64,000 nucleotides of DNA from Oceanobacillus zhaokaii (lineage in GTDB: Bacteria > Bacillota > Bacilli > Bacillales > Amphibacillaceae), in NCBI RefSeq assembly GCF_003352005.1, contig NZ_CP024848.1, forward strand, positions 2,055,001 to 2,119,000. The letters are read 5' to 3'. The translations under genes were made by a program, and so were the position numbers. The notes below the pieces were generated by a model. It made no database searches. It saw nothing but the letters and a program-made list of their open reading frames with translations, and was not told the origin of the DNA. Positions 1 to 8,155 of this stretch are shown here, in pieces (within the stretch, counting starts at the first letter, position 1; the number at the start of each line of letters is the position of its first letter).

Positions 1-152
1 CCCATGGATTCGTACGTTTTTCTTCCCATAATAATGGTATTTCCGGTTGTTTTTTCTTTAAAAAATCGTAAATCTTTTGGTAAACGCCATGGTAATTGAT
101 TATTTGCACCAATAACATGGTTTCGATCCATAGCTACTAATAAAGAGATCAA
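1..152 (-). CDS. dfrA: Dihydrofolate reductase, N-terminal part (cut by window start)
   Basis: Reduces dihydrofolate to tetrahydrofolate with NADPH in the cytoplasm, regenerating the cofactor that thymidylate synthase oxidises. About 50 N-terminal residues are visible and the rest lies outside the window. They show the family's opening: a short hydrophobic strand, the GANNQLPW loop with its Trp, LPKDL and the NTIIMGRKT strand that binds NADPH. I place the start at a TTG at 152-150, seven bases after GAGGAGG, because the first ATG (131) would remove the first beta strand. It lies 23 bases after the thyA stop on the same strand, so the two are almost certainly one operon. The identification is secure; only the start codon is inferred. 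Confidence 0.93.
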   Translation of the reverse strand, partial: MISLLVAMDRNHVIGANNQLPWRLPKDLRFFKEKTTGNTIIMGRKTYESM

Positions 153-175
153 AGATATTCCTCCTCTAACGATTG

Positions 176-1132
176 TTATACTGCGATTGGCGCTTTAATT
201 CCTGGGTGTGGCTCGTATCCAATTAATTCGAAATCTGAAAGCTCAAAATCAAAAATGGAAGCTTTGTCTTTATTGATTCTAATTTGTGGTAATGGTTTTG
301 GCTCTCTAGCTAATTGTGTCTTTATTTGTTCTAGATGATTTGAGTAAATATGCGCATCCCCTAATGTATGAATGAATTCACCGACTTCCAGTCCACACTC
401 ATGTGCAATCAGGTGTGTGAGTAATGCATAACTCGCAATATTAAATGGTACGCCAAGGAATACGTCTGCACTTCGCTGGTACAACTGGCAGGATAATTTT
501 CCGTCAGCAACATAGAACTGGAATAGCGTATGACATGGTGGCAACGCCATGCTTGGGATATCTTCCGGATTCCATGCAGAAACGATATGTCTGCGTGAAT
601 TAGGATTGGTACGAATTGAAGTGATGACATCCTTCAATTGATCGATACTTTCATTTTGAGAGGTTTTCCAGTTCCGCCATTGTTTCCCGTAAACAAAACC
701 AAGATCACCATATTTTTCTGCGAATGCGTTATCCTGAAGAACTTTCTCCTTAAATCGATCCATTTCTTCCTTGTATACTTCATTAAAATTAGAGTCTTGT
801 TGACTGCGAATTCCAAAATTAGTCATATCTGGACCAGTATAGTCATCACTAGCTACCCATCGTTCAAATGCCCATTCATTCCAGATATTATTGTTATTCT
901 TTAATAAATAACGGATATTTGTATCTCCTTTAATAAACCAGAGAAGCTCTGATGCGACTAAACGGAAGGGAACTCTTTTCGTTGTTAAAAGCGGAAACCC
1001 TTCGCTTAAATCAAAACGCATTTGGTGTCCAAATATAGAGTAGGTGCCTGTATTTGTTCTATCATCTCTCTCAGCAGCATTTTCTAATATGTAATTACAC
1101 AGGTTTAAGTAAGCTTGTTCTCCTTTAATCAT
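176..1132 (-). CDS. thyA: Thymidylate synthase
   Basis: Methylates dUMP to dTMP using methylene-tetrahydrofolate and yields dihydrofolate, which the adjacent dfrA product recycles. The protein has 318 residues, the long form with an extra segment around residues 85-135, as recalled for Lactobacillus and Staphylococcus enzymes rather than the 264-residue E. coli type. The nucleophile is Cys200 in LPPCHT, preceded by the phosphate-binding pair Arg180-Arg181; the [10 protein letters not shown] and [10 protein letters not shown] segments are intact. The ATG follows GGAGG by about ten bases. It is upstream of dfrA on the minus strand. Confidence 0.97.
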   Translation of the reverse strand: MIKGEQAYLNLCNYILENAAERDDRTNTGTYSIFGHQMRFDLSEGFPLLTTKRVPFRLVASELLWFIKGDTNIRYLLKNNNNIWNEWAFERWVASDDYTGPDMTNFGIRSQQDSNFNEVYKEEMDRFKEKVLQDNAFAEKYGDLGFVYGKQWRNWKTSQNESIDQLKDVITSIRTNPNSRRHIVSAWNPEDIPSMALPPCHTLFQFYVADGKLSCQLYQRSADVFLGVPFNIASYALLTHLIAHECGLEVGEFIHTLGDAHIYSNHLEQIKTQLAREPKPLPQIRINKDKASIFDFELSDFELIGYEPHPGIKAPIAV

Positions 1133-1198
1133 GGGAGTAATTCCTCCATTAATTCATTTTATAATAAGCATAATGCATCTATTGTAACATAATCTTGT

Positions 1199-1789
1199 TT
1201 ACCATTCTTTATAAAATTGTTCTAAATACTGCTCCATAAACCGCTGGCGGCTAACTGCCATTTCTTTTGCCTTCGCAGTATGCAGCAAATCATAAAGCTT
1301 TAATAATTTATCATAGAAATGCTGAATGGAAGTGTTTTTATCTGTATCATGATGGATCATTTGCTGATTTGCACCACCATATGCAAAGGTTCTTGCAATT
1401 CCAATTGCACCGATTGCATCAATTCGGTCTGCATCTTGCACTATTCTTCCCTCTATTGTAGCTGGGACCTGTACTCCTTTGCTAAAAGAAACTTCATTGA
1501 TAATTTGGTTGAGGAACGCTATTTGTTCAGCGGTTAATCCGATCGATTTAAGAAAAGAATTCATTGCTTCCACATTTTTCTCTGGCTGCTCAAATAGTTT
1601 TGCATCGCCAACATCATGGAGCAGTGCAGCCGCTTCACATATAAATATGTCAGCTTTTTCATTCATTGCAATCTGATTAGCCGTCCGTGCAACCCGTTCC
1701 ATATGATAATAATCATGACCGGTTGCATCATCATGAAATAACTGAAAAACATACTCTCTAATTCTTGTCATTCTCTCTCTCCCGTTCAT
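1199..1789 (-). CDS. HD-domain phosphohydrolase (YpgQ/YedJ type)
   Basis: A 196-residue single-domain protein of the HD superfamily, metal-dependent phosphohydrolases. The metal ligands are visible: His29, the His58-Asp59 doublet in ALLHDVGD and a downstream Asp in QDADRIDAIGA. Length and C-terminus fit the YpgQ/YedJ group; B. subtilis YpgQ has been described as a nucleotide pyrophosphohydrolase, which I recall rather than prove here. The start is the ATG preceded by AAAGGGGAGA with eight bases spacing; a second Met at residue 7 also has a GA-rich leader and cannot be excluded. It lies 66 bases upstream of thyA on the same strand. Substrate unknown. Confidence 0.82.
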   Translation of the reverse strand: MNGRERMTRIREYVFQLFHDDATGHDYYHMERVARTANQIAMNEKADIFICEAAALLHDVGDAKLFEQPEKNVEAMNSFLKSIGLTAEQIAFLNQIINEVSFSKGVQVPATIEGRIVQDADRIDAIGAIGIARTFAYGGANQQMIHHDTDKNTSIQHFYDKLLKLYDLLHTAKAKEMAVSRQRFMEQYLEQFYKEW

Positions 1790-1893
1790 TTAATCGTCTC
1801 CCCTTTCTATTGCTTCCTAGTAACTATAATAATGATAAGGCTACTATCGTTCAACCAATATATATTCGATATTATTTCTATAAGTTGAAATCA

Positions 1894-1922
1894 TTGACTA
1901 TAGTAAAAAATTAAGATAAATT
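1894..1922 (+). promoter_or_regulatory. Candidate sigma-A promoter for a short plus-strand transcript
   Basis: TTGACT (1894-1899), 17-base spacer, TAAATT (1917-1922). A transcript starting near 1929 would run into the terminator at 1964-2027, giving an RNA of about 100 nt before the cold-shock gene. The -10 is a moderate match, so this is a candidate only. Confidence 0.4.
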
Positions 1923-1963
1923 AGATAGTAAGCAAAGAAGAAGTACGGATCCGTTAATGATAC

Positions 1964-2027
1964 AGGCAACTTCCATAGAAGTGGATGAAACTTAAGGTCC
2001 TACTCTTCTATCGGTGTTGCCTTTTTT
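1964..2027 (+). terminator. Long interrupted hairpin with T-run upstream of csp
   Basis: AGGCAAC (1964-1970) pairs with GTTGCCT (2016-2022). Inside, ATAGAAG pairs with CTTCTAT and GGA with TCC, leaving two internal loops, and TTTTTT follows. It points along the plus strand in a divergent gap, so it cannot end the flanking minus-strand gene. It could end a small RNA or act as an attenuator in the leader of the cold-shock gene. No riboswitch class that I know matches. Confidence 0.6.
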
Positions 2028-2089
2028 AATGCGTTCTTTTCTCTACTTTGTATTAACACGTTTACGTGAAACTATAGGAGGATATATAC

Positions 2090-2290
2090 ATGGAAAACGG
2101 TGTAGTAAAATGGTTTAATGCTGAAAAAGGCTATGGATTTATTCAACTAGAAGAAGGTAACGATGTGTTCGTTCATTATTCAGCAATCCAAGAAGAAGGT
2201 TTTAAGGCGCTGGAAGAAGGACAAGAGGTTACTTTCGAAATCGTTGAAGGTGAGCGTGGCCCACAAGCTGCAAATGTTGTAAAAAAATAA
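2090..2290 (+). CDS. Cold-shock protein, CspB/CspD family
   Basis: A 66-residue single-stranded nucleic-acid-binding beta-barrel that melts mRNA secondary structure at low temperature and works as an RNA chaperone. Both RNA-binding motifs are present: KGYGFI at residues 13-18 and VFVHY at 26-30, with KWFN before them and GPQAANV near the end. The ATG follows AGGAGG by nine bases. Bacillus carries several paralogues, so I do not assign B, C or D. The 300-base gap upstream holds a hairpin terminator that may belong to its leader, in keeping with the structured leaders common for this family. A convergent hairpin follows the stop. Confidence 0.95.
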   Translation: MENGVVKWFNAEKGYGFIQLEEGNDVFVHYSAIQEEGFKALEEGQEVTFEIVEGERGPQAANVVKK

Positions 2291-2300
2291 ATGAATAAAT

Positions 2301-2330
2301 TGAAGCAGTGATCCTTGGGTCACTGCTTCA
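2301..2330. terminator. Convergent hairpin between csp and ypwA
   Basis: Perfect 11-bp stem (TGAAGCAGTGA with TCACTGCTTCA) and an 8-base loop, between two convergent genes. The U-tracts are weak on both sides, so it may be a two-way terminator of moderate strength. Confidence 0.65.
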
Positions 2331-2337
2331 ATAATTA

Positions 2338-3834
2338 CTATTGATAAATCGCTGTATATTTCTTCGTTAAGTATTTGACGAGATAATCAGGATTTAGTTG
2401 TTCTTTCGTTACATCCTCAATAATTTCCAATGGTTTTTTCATCTTTCCATACTGATGAATATTTTTTGAAAGCCACTCTAAAATTGGTGCAAAATTTCCA
2501 GATGCGACCAATTGTTCTACATTCATTTCATCTGCTAGTGTATGATAAATTTGTGCAGCATACATATAGCCTAATGCATATGAAGGGAAATAGCCGAAGT
2601 CTCCACCTGACCAGTGAATATCTTGTAAGACCCCTTCACGGTCTGTCGGTGGCTCAATTCCCAAGTACTCGACCATTAATTTATTCCACAAATCCGGTAA
2701 ATCATTAACAGCGATATCCCCATTAATTAACCCTTTTTCTAATTCATAACGAATCATAATATGAAGGGCATAGGTTAGTTCATCAGCCTCAATTCTTATA
2801 AAGGAAGGCTTAACTTCATTAATTGAGCGGTAAAAGTCATCAAGCCCCACATGTTGAAAAGTTTCTGGTGCATAGGATTTAAATAAGTCGTAATAATGTT
2901 CCCAAAACGGCTTGCTTCTGCTGATTAAATTCTCCCAAAATAGTGATTGCGATTCATGTATTCCCATGGAAGTTCCAGTTGCAAGAGGTGTACGTGCTAA
3001 TTCTTTACTAATATTTTGTTCATACAATGCATGTCCGCCTTCATGGATAATCCCGAAGATTGCCATGCGGAAGTCCTCTTCATCATACCTTGTAGTGATC
3101 CGTACATCATTACTATTCAGTGTAATCTCAAATGGATGTATCGTGTCATCTAGTCTGCCAGAATTAAAATCATAGCCAATTTGTTTTAATACTTCGACTG
3201 AAAAAGCTTCCTGCTTCTCTTTTGGAAAGTGACCTTGCAATATTGTCGGGTCTGGCTTTGATTTACTTTGATTTACTTTTTCAACTAAGTCTGTTAACGA
3301 AACCCTTAGCTTCGAAAAAACTTCATCCAGCATTTTTGTCGTGACACCGGGTTCGAAGTTATGTAACAACGCATCATAAATATTATCTTCATAACCCCAG
3401 TAATTTGCGAATTTCTTATTATATTCTACTAATTGCTCTAGATAAGGTTGAAAAAGTGCAAAATCCGCTTTCTCACGTGCCTCCTGCCAAATTGCCTCTG
3501 ATTTTGATTGAAGCATGACATATTCTTTAAATTCATCACTTGGGATTTTACTGTTTTTATTATACTTTTCTTCGCATTCTTCCACTGCTTTTTGAATGAT
3601 TGGATTGGTTGTCTTACCTTTTAGTTGATCGATGTAGTTCTTCATTTTCTCGGAAGTTTCTAGCTTATGAAGTTTATGTGCTAGGAATCCAACAACTTCT
3701 GAACGTTGCTCGACGCCATTTTTTGGAATCTTTGTCCGCATATCCCAATGTGTAAGTGCAATCACCTCACGATAGCTATCCATTTCCTTTAACAATTCCA
3801 GAAAATCCTTTTCAATTGTGTCGATTTGTTTCAA
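2338..3834 (-). CDS. ypwA: Carboxypeptidase Taq, M32 family (YpwA)
   Basis: A cytoplasmic zinc metallocarboxypeptidase that trims C-terminal residues from peptides. The 498 residues match the family length (about 500). The catalytic HEXXH motif is His264-Glu265-Gly-Gly-His268, and a downstream ESQSLFWEN segment supplies the third metal ligand region; HPFE and the RITTRYDEEDF strand are also family hallmarks. It is a monocistronic minus-strand gene with a convergent cold-shock gene downstream. Nothing odd seen. Confidence 0.93.
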   Translation of the reverse strand: MKQIDTIEKDFLELLKEMDSYREVIALTHWDMRTKIPKNGVEQRSEVVGFLAHKLHKLETSEKMKNYIDQLKGKTTNPIIQKAVEECEEKYNKNSKIPSDEFKEYVMLQSKSEAIWQEAREKADFALFQPYLEQLVEYNKKFANYWGYEDNIYDALLHNFEPGVTTKMLDEVFSKLRVSLTDLVEKVNQSKSKPDPTILQGHFPKEKQEAFSVEVLKQIGYDFNSGRLDDTIHPFEITLNSNDVRITTRYDEEDFRMAIFGIIHEGGHALYEQNISKELARTPLATGTSMGIHESQSLFWENLISRSKPFWEHYYDLFKSYAPETFQHVGLDDFYRSINEVKPSFIRIEADELTYALHIMIRYELEKGLINGDIAVNDLPDLWNKLMVEYLGIEPPTDREGVLQDIHWSGGDFGYFPSYALGYMYAAQIYHTLADEMNVEQLVASGNFAPILEWLSKNIHQYGKMKKPLEIIEDVTKEQLNPDYLVKYLTKKYTAIYQ

Positions 3835-4255
3835 AGCTATTCCCCCTTGACTTTCTCTCCAAAATTTAGATAATAGTTTTCTAAAAATGCAAGTAGTAGT
3901 AGAACATCAGTTAAACATGATTCTATTAATTCATAGTTTATTTGATTGACCAGGAAAAAACAAGAGAATGAGTGTATCTGGGTTAGATTGTGACTAAAAA
4001 TATAGCATGGCTAGCCGCTGGAAAAGAGAGGTATTAAAAATTAGGGAGATCTAAAGAAAAAAGAAGCTTGCCAATTTGGATTGACTTACTTCTCGTAATG
4101 TTGCGCATGTATTATCTTTTATCGTTCATTGCAATTGTTCTCGAAATGGAGTATAAGCTTATATCACTTATAAAAGTCGTTAATGTATGCATAAATAATT
4201 TATAAACTGGGGCTGATTAAGTTTTTCAGCCCCACCCCTTCAATGTTTAAAGCGA
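3835..4255. other. Intergenic gap between ypwA and the rlmL-like gene
   Basis: About 420 AT-rich bases with no open frame of useful length and no RNA family I recognise. The only structure I can support is the terminator hairpin at 4209-4233. The rest probably holds the ypwA promoter, which I could not place with confidence. Confidence 0.5.
4209..4233 (-). terminator. Terminator after the RlmL-like methyltransferase gene
   Basis: GGGGCTGA pairs with TCAGCCCC around a 9-base loop, just after the minus-strand stop. The tail on the minus strand is only moderately T-rich. Confidence 0.7.
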
Positions 4256-5383
4256 TTAAGAACGTTCTCCAAAGTATTGATAATAGTTTGTTTCAATAAA
4301 GCCATTAAATAATTTACGTTTCTTCGTTGCTTCCATACCGAATTGTTTCTCGAAAGCAGCGAACGCAGTGATTACATAAATACTCCAAGTTGGATGATTC
4401 TTCATAACATCACCGAAGTCTTTATATAGTGCTGCAACAGCTTCTTTATCACTCAGGCGCTCCCCATAAGGAGGGTTTGTGACAATATAACCATTATCAT
4501 TGCGGATAAATAAATCCTTGACCTGCATTTGCTTCCATGTAATTAAATCGCCTAATCCAGCCTCTATAGCGTTATCACTCGCAACCTTAATCAAATTATG
4601 GTCGATGTCAGAGCCGATAATTTCCAATTTTTGATCGTAATTCGCAAGGTCTTCTGCTTCTTCAAATGCTTTTTGCCAATGTTTATTACGGATAAAAGTC
4701 CAATTTTCTGAGGCAAAGTCGCGATTAAATCCTGGAGCAATGTTTTGTCCAATTAATGCAGCTTCTATCGGAATCGTACCTGATCCACAGAAAGGGTCAA
4801 TAAATGTATATTCAGCCTTCCAATTTGTAAGTAAAACGAGTGCAGCCGCCATCGTTTCTTTTAAAGGTGCATCACCCTGGCCTACTCGATAGCCTCTTTT
4901 ATGAAGCCCTGTACCTGACGTATCTAGTGTCAGGGTAACTTCATCCTTTAATAATGCAACTTCTATTTTGTACAATGCTCCTGTTTCTGGCATTTTGGAA
5001 ACCATGCCATATTTAAGTTTAAGTCTTTCAGCAATTGATTTCTTAACGATTTTTTGGCAATCAGGAACACTGTGCAATTGTGATTTAATTGATTTTCCAG
5101 AAACAGGAAATTGTCCATCCTCTGCTATAAATTCTTCCCATGGAAGAGCCTTTGTAGATTCGAATAGCTCGTCGAATGTCGTTGCAGTAAATTTCCCAAC
5201 AAGAACCTTTACTCTGTCTGCTGTACGTAACCATAGATTACAGCGCGGAATAGCTGAAACTGGTGCTTCAAAGATTACTTTGCCATTTTCTACTGTTACT
5301 TCATATCCAAGCTGTTTTACTTCTTGTGCAACTACAGATTCTAGACCCATAGCGGCTGTTGCAATAAGTGTTATATTTTTCAT
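4256..5383 (-). CDS. THUMP-domain rRNA guanine-N2 methyltransferase (YpsC/RlmL type)
   Basis: An SAM-dependent methyltransferase of the YpsC/RlmL family, expected to methylate a guanine N2 in 23S rRNA. Domains in order: an N-terminal ferredoxin-like plus THUMP RNA-binding region (about residues 1-160) and a Rossmann methyltransferase domain. Motif I is DPFCGSGT at 196-203 and the catalytic NPPY is at 303-306, followed by GERL. Total 375 residues, as in the B. subtilis protein, which also sits next to rnpB. It lacks the second methyltransferase half found in E. coli RlmKL. The exact target base is inferred from the family. Confidence 0.88.
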   Translation of the reverse strand: MKNITLIATAAMGLESVVAQEVKQLGYEVTVENGKVIFEAPVSAIPRCNLWLRTADRVKVLVGKFTATTFDELFESTKALPWEEFIAEDGQFPVSGKSIKSQLHSVPDCQKIVKKSIAERLKLKYGMVSKMPETGALYKIEVALLKDEVTLTLDTSGTGLHKRGYRVGQGDAPLKETMAAALVLLTNWKAEYTFIDPFCGSGTIPIEAALIGQNIAPGFNRDFASENWTFIRNKHWQKAFEEAEDLANYDQKLEIIGSDIDHNLIKVASDNAIEAGLGDLITWKQMQVKDLFIRNDNGYIVTNPPYGERLSDKEAVAALYKDFGDVMKNHPTWSIYVITAFAAFEKQFGMEATKKRKLFNGFIETNYYQYFGERS

Positions 5384-5446
5384 ATATGAATTCCTCTCGT
5401 TACTAGAATTAGTGTAGTCCTAGTTTATCACATTCGACGAAAAATA

Positions 5447-5485
5447 AAAAAACCTTTTTCATAGCAGCTGCTATAAAAAAGGTTT
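5447..5485 (-). terminator. Terminator of rnpB
   Basis: On the minus strand a stem built from AAACCTTTTT and its complement around ATAGCAGCTGCTAT is followed by seven T residues. It lies about 15 bases past the 3' end of the RNase P RNA. Confidence 0.8.
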
Positions 5486-5501
5486 GATTTATAAATTTTT
5501 G

Positions 5502-5905
5502 GGAGACCAATTAAATACTCGATAAGCCATGTTCTGTACCTACGTACTGTTAACGGTGGTCAAGCCTCGTACTTTAGGTTGTAATCATCTATCTACAAGG
5601 AGTTCCTTGTCCCTCTTTCGGTTGAATTCCCTACTAAAGGATGCCCCTACCATTATTTGGGTTGCTCACTCGTGGGGTTTACCTCGTTCCACCTGAAATG
5701 TTTCCATTTCAGCTCCGTCACTGTGGCACTTTCAAGTATAATATTCCATATCCGATTGGACTTAGGAATATTTCCTGCCGTTAACCGTATTGGTTACCTT
5801 GACTTATGAATTCATCAAGCACGAACACTACAAACATCTCAGCTTGTGTGAGCATGGACTTTCCTCTGCATCAACTGCAGCGATTACCTGAGTATTTAAT
5901 AACAC
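5502..5905 (-). ncRNA. rnpB: RNase P RNA, Bacillus type (type B)
   Basis: The catalytic RNA that removes 5' leaders from tRNA precursors with the RnpA protein. Read on the minus strand it carries the universal blocks: GGTAATCGCTGCAG near the 5' end, GAGGAAAGTCCATGCTC, GACGGCAGGAAAT-like P10/11 region (GGCAGGAAAT), GAAAGTGCCACAGTGAC, GTAAACCCC, GAGTGAGCAACCCAAAT, and ACATGGCTTA near the 3' end. The first and last ten bases (TTAAATACTC and GAGTATTTAA) form the closing P1 helix, which sets the ends within a few bases. A near-consensus promoter lies just upstream. It sits between the rlmL-like gene and gpsB as in B. subtilis. Confidence 0.96.
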
Positions 5906-5911
5906 TAAGTA

Positions 5912-5940
5912 ATTATACCATGTTTATTGTTTCATTTCAA
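5912..5940 (-). promoter_or_regulatory. rnpB sigma-A promoter
   Basis: On the minus strand TTGAAA (5940-5935), 17-base spacer, TATAAT (5917-5912). The predicted start near 5905 coincides with the start of the P1 helix of RNase P RNA. Confidence 0.8.
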
Positions 5941-5965
5941 TACTTCAATCGAAATGCTAATTGGA

Positions 5966-6280
5966 CTATTCGTCTGCCTCAATAAACTTCTTGCCAAACA
6001 CTTCTTTTTCTAGATTTGACAAGCGTTTCAATACATCATAATTAACCTGTGTATTTTGTTGGGTAGCTCTAGTTCGTGTCTGTTGCAGGTCTGGCGTGGT
6101 CTTTTTAAGTTTTTCAATTTCTTGCTGTAATCTTACTATTTCCTGATTGAATGCATCATAATCTTGAATGATGATATCTAGGAATTCATCCACTTCTTCT
6201 TGACTATAGCCACGCATGGTCGTTTTAAAATCTTTTTCAAGAATTGCCTTCCCATTTAATTGTGCACGTTTACTCATCAT
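5966..6280 (-). CDS. gpsB: Cell-division protein GpsB
   Basis: A small membrane-associated coiled-coil adaptor that recruits penicillin-binding protein 1 between septum and side wall. The 104 residues begin with a DivIVA-type lipid-binding motif (GYSQEEVDEFLD, residues 24-35), continue in a coiled coil (about 36-65), have a Gln/Thr-rich linker and end in the conserved C-terminal block LKRLSNLEKEVFG. Two adjacent ATG codons follow AGGTGAG; I use the first. Its client PonA is encoded 2.5 kb away in this window. Confidence 0.94.
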   Translation of the reverse strand: MMSKRAQLNGKAILEKDFKTTMRGYSQEEVDEFLDIIIQDYDAFNQEIVRLQQEIEKLKKTTPDLQQTRTRATQQNTQVNYDVLKRLSNLEKEVFGKKFIEADE

Positions 6281-6437
6281 CTCTCACCTCATCATATTCA
6301 CTTTTCCAAATTCATCCATTATTTAATTAAGTCTATTATTGAATCTTTTATATATAACCATTTTATCTCTTTTATTATACCATTAAAAAAGGAAACTGAA
6401 AATCAGTCTCCAACGTAAGCTTATTAGAAATTACAAT

Positions 6438-6833
6438 TTATTCACCTAGCAAATCATTGGTATCAAATGAAAATGGTAATAATTCTTCCATTGTAAATGT
6501 CTTCGTTACTTTATTAATATTTGTTAAGTAAATGTTCATTTTGCTGTCAAAAAATTCACTCATTACTTGCCTGCATGCCCCACAAGGTGGCACAGGGCGT
6601 TTTGTATCTGCAGCAACAGCCATTTCGGCAAATTCTGTTTCGCCATCAGATATAGCTTTAAAAATCGTAACACGTTCTGCACAACATGCTAGAGAGTATG
6701 CAGCATTCTCAATGTTACAGCCTGTATAAACCTTGCCGGACTTAGTTAATAGTGCAGCACCAACCCGGAATTTTGAATAGGGTACATAGGCATTCTTTCT
6801 TGCATTGATTGCTTCGTCAATTAGCTTATTCAT
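6438..6833 (-). CDS. cdd: Cytidine deaminase
   Basis: Deaminates cytidine and deoxycytidine to uridine forms in pyrimidine salvage. From the ATG at 6833 it has 131 residues, the usual size of the small tetrameric enzyme. Zinc ligands Cys51, Cys84 and Cys87 and the catalytic Glu53 are in CAE and PCGAC, and the PYSKFRVGAAL start is typical. An in-frame TTG two codons upstream (6839) sits closer to the AAGGGA ribosome site, so the true start may be there. In B. subtilis cdd lies between dgkA and era; here it sits between gpsB and yppE, so it has moved. Confidence 0.93.
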   Translation of the reverse strand: MNKLIDEAINARKNAYVPYSKFRVGAALLTKSGKVYTGCNIENAAYSLACCAERVTIFKAISDGETEFAEMAVAADTKRPVPPCGACRQVMSEFFDSKMNIYLTNINKVTKTFTMEELLPFSFDTNDLLGE

Positions 6834-6912
6834 AGTCAATTTATTCCCTTCAGTCTATTGCGTCGCTATAAATTATAAGAAATGAATGAACAATTGTAAA
6901 GAGATGTGAGGT

Positions 6913-7260
6913 TTATAATTCTCTAATTATTTGATCATAAATATAGATTACTGAATTATATAGTTCCATATAGCGTTTCCTTCTTGCATCTTTATAATAG
7001 CTGTGCATGAGAAGTAACTCCATATTTTCCTTAGTAGAAGTTATTTGTTGTGGATGGACTGTGACCTTCTGCTCTTTAACCTTTTGTAATGCATTCTCTT
7101 CCCAGTTTGCTATCAGATCATAGATCGGCGTTGTCTCTTCTTTAACTTTTTCAAAAAAACTTCGATCCTTCACATTTTCTGGTGGAGTAGCATGTTCGAA
7201 TTGACCACGTAAATAATCAAGATGTTCCCTTAGAGTTTCTGTTTGCTTTAATAATTCCAT
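6913..7260 (-). CDS. yppE: YppE family protein (DUF1798)
   Basis: A 115-residue helical cytoplasmic protein of unknown function, without signal or membrane segment. The sequence pattern (TLREHLDYL near the start, PIYDLIANWE in the middle, SYYKDARRKRYMELYNSVIY near the end) and the position between gpsB and recU agree with B. subtilis YppE, a four-helix bundle of the DUF1798 family. Function is not known. Confidence 0.75.
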   Translation of the reverse strand: MELLKQTETLREHLDYLRGQFEHATPPENVKDRSFFEKVKEETTPIYDLIANWEENALQKVKEQKVTVHPQQITSTKENMELLLMHSYYKDARRKRYMELYNSVIYIYDQIIREL

Positions 7261-7335
7261 GATGTATTCCGCCTTCTTCTATCTAAAAATCATTCTTTTC
7301 TTCTACTTTACCATATAATAATAGGAATGCGTATG

Positions 7336-7548
7336 TTATCTGTTATTAATTAATTGAATTAAAATAGCTTCGGTTGCTAAGACTTCCTGCTGCTGTTTAT
7401 GAAAATTGCTCTTAATTTCATTTTCTACCTTCATTCTTAACTTCTGATCGATCCTTCTTAGCTGATCCAATAATCTTTCTACCGATAACTCAACATCTTC
7501 TTTATTAACCCCATTGACGAAGGAATCTAATTCTTTTACTGCAAACAT
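7336..7548 (-). CDS. Small helical protein of unknown function
   Basis: A 70-residue soluble protein predicted to be almost all helical, with no cysteine and no signal. I use the ATG at 7548 because GAGGTGG lies five bases before it; an upstream in-frame ATG at 7566 has no ribosome site. Position matches the yppD/yppF slot of B. subtilis, but I do not see convincing similarity to either. Divergent from sspM. The frame is supported by its ribosome site and coding-like composition. Confidence 0.6.
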   Translation of the reverse strand: MFAVKELDSFVNGVNKEDVELSVERLLDQLRRIDQKLRMKVENEIKSNFHKQQQEVLATEAILIQLINNR

Positions 7549-7706
7549 AAGTCCCACCTCATTCAATTTAGTTAAATAGTATTTCGGTAAAAATATTAAT
7601 ACTCCTTCACGTTCGACAAAACTAGAACAATATATACAAAACTAGTGTAGGTACTTATGATTTTTTTAAAATAAGACATAATAATAGTAAAAAGGAGGTT
7701 ATAAAA

Positions 7707-7811
7707 TTGAAACAGAAGAAGAATCAAACAAAGAAACAAGATAGAAACAAATCTAATTCAGGAATTATTGGCGATAAAAAACTAAATGGTCCAAATCGTC
7801 CTTCAACTTAA
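7707..7811 (+). CDS. sspM: Small acid-soluble spore protein SspM (34 aa)
   Basis: A minor spore-core protein made in the forespore. Only 34 residues: a Lys/Gln/Asn-rich start and the C-terminal GPNRPST signature. B. subtilis SspM, as I recall it, has the same length and ends DKKLGGPNRPST; here it is DKKLNGPNRPST. The start is TTG, six bases after AAAGGAGGT. A strong hairpin terminator follows 26 bases after the stop, so this is a monocistronic unit. It lies beside recU as in B. subtilis. It is short enough for most gene finders to miss. Confidence 0.9.
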   Translation: MKQKKNQTKKQDRNKSNSGIIGDKKLNGPNRPST

Positions 7812-7837
7812 ATCAATGTATTTTAATTACCCATGTT

Positions 7838-7874
7838 AAAAATGGATTTGCTAGTAATTAGCAAATCCATTTTT
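7838..7874 (+). terminator. sspM terminator
   Basis: A 16-bp perfect stem (AAAAATGGATTTGCTA and its complement) with a 5-base loop, ending in TTTTTATAT. Confidence 0.88.
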
Positions 7875-8071
7875 ATATCCTTTTTAGTATATTGGACTTA
7901 TATTTCGATGATCTTCATCCCAGTGCTAATGCATATAGTGACTGTCCATAGTGGACTTGAGCATCCTTCTAATTTCATTATTTAATACTAACCCACTACC
8001 TAGAAAAGCAATAGATCTCATAATTTACATATCATATTTTTTCAAATTTAACTGTCACTCATTGTTCAAAT

Positions 8072-8100
8072 ATGTGATTTTCTTCACTTTGCTATATAAT
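8072..8100 (+). promoter_or_regulatory. Promoter of recU-ponA
   Basis: TTGTTC (8072-8077), 17-base spacer, TATAAT (8095-8100). Start expected near 8107, about 50 bases before the recU start codon. The preceding stretch from 7875 shows nothing else recognisable. Confidence 0.7.
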
Positions 8101-8155
8101 GTATAATGTAAGGAATCGTATTTTTGATATGATATGTATGCTAGGAGGAAGAGAG

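Noticed and set aside
3960..4015. Several GAG/TAG triplets as a TRAP-binding site
   Set aside because: Only three or four triplets with irregular spacing and no gene on that strand downstream; TRAP sites need six or more at 2-3 base spacing.
4968..5417. 149-codon plus-strand frame opposite the RlmL-like gene
   Set aside because: It is the shadow of a well-conserved minus-strand gene and has no ribosome site or recognisable protein pattern.
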